Source: CAWIUB01 sp963839175 (lineage in GTDB: Bacteria; Actinomycetota; Actinomycetes; Mycobacteriales; Jatrophihabitantaceae). Taken from it: 64,000 nucleotides of DNA. The stretch is from assembly GCA_963839175.1 (NCBI GenBank), contig CAWIUB010000036.1:1-64000 (forward strand), in the 5' to 3' direction. Positions 62,245 to 64,000 of this stretch are shown in pieces (positions within the stretch are counted from its first letter, which is position 1; every line of letters starts with the position of its first letter). The notes under the pieces are model-generated. The model did no database searches. It was not told where the DNA came from and saw only the letters and a program-made list of their open reading frames with translations. The position numbers and the translations under genes were made by a program.

Positions 62245-64000
62245 TCAGGGGCGTGGGTGCGGCATGCCGATCTGCACGGTCGAGCGGCGGTTGGCGTGGG
62301 CGTCGAGTTGGGCGAGCTTGTTGCGGGCGGCGGCGAGGCTGACCTGCAGACCGTCGACTTCGCCGAGCCAGCCTTCGGTGCGGGCTTCGGCGATGCGGTC
62401 GATGAGGTTGTCGTGGATCTGGATTAGCCGGGCCCGCTGAGCGGGGTCGGGTCGTAGTAGCGGGCAGCGGATGCAGCTGTGCTCGTGGATGCAACTGGTT
62501 CCGTAGGCGCGCCCGCAGGTGCCCAGGGAGAGCTTGCGGCGTTGGAAGTGGCCGAGGAACTCCTCCCATTCCTCGTCGGTGGGGGTGCGGTATTCCTCGC
62601 TGGGGCGCAGCGTGCGGCGGCGGGCGATGAACGCGCGGTGGGCGGTGATGACCTCGTCGGGGTAGACGGCCTTGTAGCCCATGGTGACGTTGATGTCGCG
62701 ATGGCCGGCGACCAGTTGGGCGATGTGCGGCGGCATCCCGTGCATGATCGCGTCGGTGATCAGGATCCGGCGGAAGTCGTGAGGCACGAAGCGCAGCGGT
62801 TGCCCGCTGGCGTCGGTCAGCCCGGTGCCGGCCAGCGCGGCGGTGATCAGCTCACGGATTGCCGGCCCGGTGATCGCGCGCTGTTCACCGCCGAAGCGGC
62901 GCTGGAACAGCAGCGGCATCGGCGGGTTCCAGACTCGTTCGTGGTAGTCGTAGGCGACCACGAGCGGCACCATGCCGCTGTGGTCGCGGATTCGGCCGAT
63001 GATCGCGGACAGGACGTCGGCCAGCTCTGGGCTGATCACGAGCAGCCGTTCGGCGTCGGTCTTGGACGGCGCGATCTGCAGCAGCGGGACGAGTTCACCG
63101 GTGGTCGGCAGCCGGTAGTGGATCAGGCTGTGGTGCGAGAGTTCGGTCAGCTCCTCGATTCGCACGCCGGTGTGGCGAAGAACCTCGACCGCGGCCCAGG
63201 TCCAGAACGCCCGGTGTTCTTCGTGGGACAGGTCGCGCCGCTTGCCGGTGTCGGGATCTTCGGCCCAGGTCTTGCCGACCGTGGCGTGGCTGGTGATCGC
63301 GCGGCGCAGCGTGTGACCCGCCGCGGTGAACAGCCCGCCGGGCTCGGTGGACTGTGCCGCCCGTAATCGTTCGGTAGCTGCGTGCAGGGCGTTGGTGACG
63401 GCGGCGGCGAGCACCGGCATGACCGGCAGGCGTTCGCGGGTGCGTTGATCCATCCGGGACTTGCGGTGGGAGCGCTTCTTCTTTTGCGCCGCGGCGTCGC
63501 CGTCTCGGATCGGGCAGGGCGCCACCCACGCTGCCCAGCGGGACGGATCGTCGGCGGCCCACTGGCTCAGGTCGAGATAGAAGGCGCGCACCGTCATCAG
63601 GTGGTCGGCGGCGTTGACCCGCGGCACCTGCCGTACGGCGACCTGTCCGTTGACGGTGGCGTGCACGGTCTTGGTGGCGATGCGCTGTTTCCAGGCGGTG
63701 ACCACCTCGGCGGGCAGGTGCAGCGAGGCGATGCCCGGGTGATGGATCTCCAGATCCCGCCAGAACAGCCGGCCCAGGGTGTAGGAGAGCTTGTGCAGGC
63801 TGGCGTAGTCCAGGCCAGTCCGGCGTTCCCGCAGGTAGTCAATGAGCAGGTCACGCACCGGCCGGCAGGCGATGCGGTAGCGGTCGATGAGCTGCTCGCA
63901 GCTCAGTTGTCCTTGCGTGCGCAGGCCTCGCGCGGTCGGCGTCGTGTCGTTGAGCACGCCGGCGGCGCGCAGCAGCTGGTAGAAGTACGGGCTGCGCGCC
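62245..64000 (-). CDS. Tyrosine recombinase with cysteine-rich C-terminus, N-terminus off window
   Basis: At least 585 residues; the frame stays open to the window edge (coding ARSPYFYQLLRAAGVLND), so the true start lies beyond. Catalytic residues of tyrosine recombinases are present: Arg in LRHTGVRIEELTEL, Lys in IAPSKTDAERLLV, H-x2-R in VPHDFRRILITD, H in AGHRDINVTMGYKAVY with the Tyr. The end has a metal-knuckle-like CGRAYGTSCIHEHSCIRCPLLR. Such integrases usually come as two or three tandem genes in actinobacterial mobile elements, so partners may lie outside the window. Confidence 0.88.
   Translation of the reverse strand, partial: ARSPYFYQLLRAAGVLNDTTPTARGLRTQGQLSCEQLIDRYRIACRPVRDLLIDYLRERRTGLDYASLHKLSYTLGRLFWRDLEIHHPGIASLHLPAEVVTAWKQRIATKTVHATVNGQVAVRQVPRVNAADHLMTVRAFYLDLSQWAADDPSRWAAWVAPCPIRDGDAAAQKKKRSHRKSRMDQRTRERLPVMPVLAAAVTNALHAATERLRAAQSTEPGGLFTAAGHTLRRAITSHATVGKTWAEDPDTGKRRDLSHEEHRAFWTWAAVEVLRHTGVRIEELTELSHHSLIHYRLPTTGELVPLLQIAPSKTDAERLLVISPELADVLSAIIGRIRDHSGMVPLVVAYDYHERVWNPPMPLLFQRRFGGEQRAITGPAIRELITAALAGTGLTDASGQPLRFVPHDFRRILITDAIMHGMPPHIAQLVAGHRDINVTMGYKAVYPDEVITAHRAFIARRRTLRPSEEYRTPTDEEWEEFLGHFQRRKLSLGTCGRAYGTSCIHEHSCIRCPLLRPDPAQRARLIQIHDNLIDRIAEARTEGWLGEVDGLQVSLAAARNKLAQLDAHANRRSTVQIGMPHPRP

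Overview
The window is high-GC actinobacterial DNA (Actinomycetota). The evidence is a BldC-type regulator, a DUF3073 gene, an HspR-type HAIR operator in front of clpB, many GTG starts, and gene neighbourhoods shared with mycobacteria and their relatives: a tRNA-deaminase-associated gene facing tyrA; bldC/DUF3073/purM/purF/SCP-like gene/purL; purA/DUF3151; fba near a DedA gene; trmH/pyrE/clpB. The genus cannot be fixed from sequence alone.

Layout. 0-7.8 kb: end of a tRNA-deaminase-associated gene, tyrA, an asparaginase-II-family gene, an APC permease carrying a C-terminal OB-fold domain, and an MMPL exporter divergent from its likely TetR repressor across a double palindrome. 7.8-9.2 kb: tRNA-Glu, tRNA-Asp and tRNA-Phe around a CbiX-like gene. 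9.2-14.9 kb: a VWA/solute-binding protein, an orphan PotD-like lipoprotein, and a MarR-MFS efflux operon. 14.9-31.6 kb: bldC, then a large purine block on the minus strand (purM, purF, SCP-like gene, purL, purQ, purS, purC, purB, purD, purA) with a few small membrane or lipoprotein genes. The block supplies most IMP steps plus the two AMP-branch enzymes; purN, purE/K and purH are not in the window. 31.6-33.8 kb: DUF3151, an alpha/beta hydrolase and its TetR regulator. 33.8-43.5 kb: a scarred island with an IS1182-type remnant, a complete IS1634-type element, about 1.4 kb of unrecognised DNA, and a DHA2 efflux gene broken by two further ISs. 43.5-60.2 kb: housekeeping genes (fba, TMEM175, DedA, rnj, map, vapBC, trmH, pyrE, SDR, clpB, ROK, LapA). 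60.3-64 kb: a second scarred junction with a multicopper-oxidase fragment, an IS110 remnant and a tyrosine recombinase that runs off the window.

The most unusual signal is a pair of short cassettes. Each holds one DUF559/AbiEi-like gene and is bounded by two related hairpins: 24089-25231 between purC and purB (gene decayed), and 47929-49206 between rnj and map (gene intact). The hairpin sequence differs between the loci but is shared within each locus, and in both the gene's stop codon lies inside the distal hairpin. The intact copy also has three DnaA-box-like 9-mers at an exact 22-bp period upstream. This looks like a small hairpin-bounded mobile or selfish unit. Other notable points are the APC-OB fusion, an in-frame repeat-like insertion in purL, frame disturbance in tyrA, and an MFS gene whose reading frame is restored exactly by removing one IS and one copy of its 5-bp duplication.
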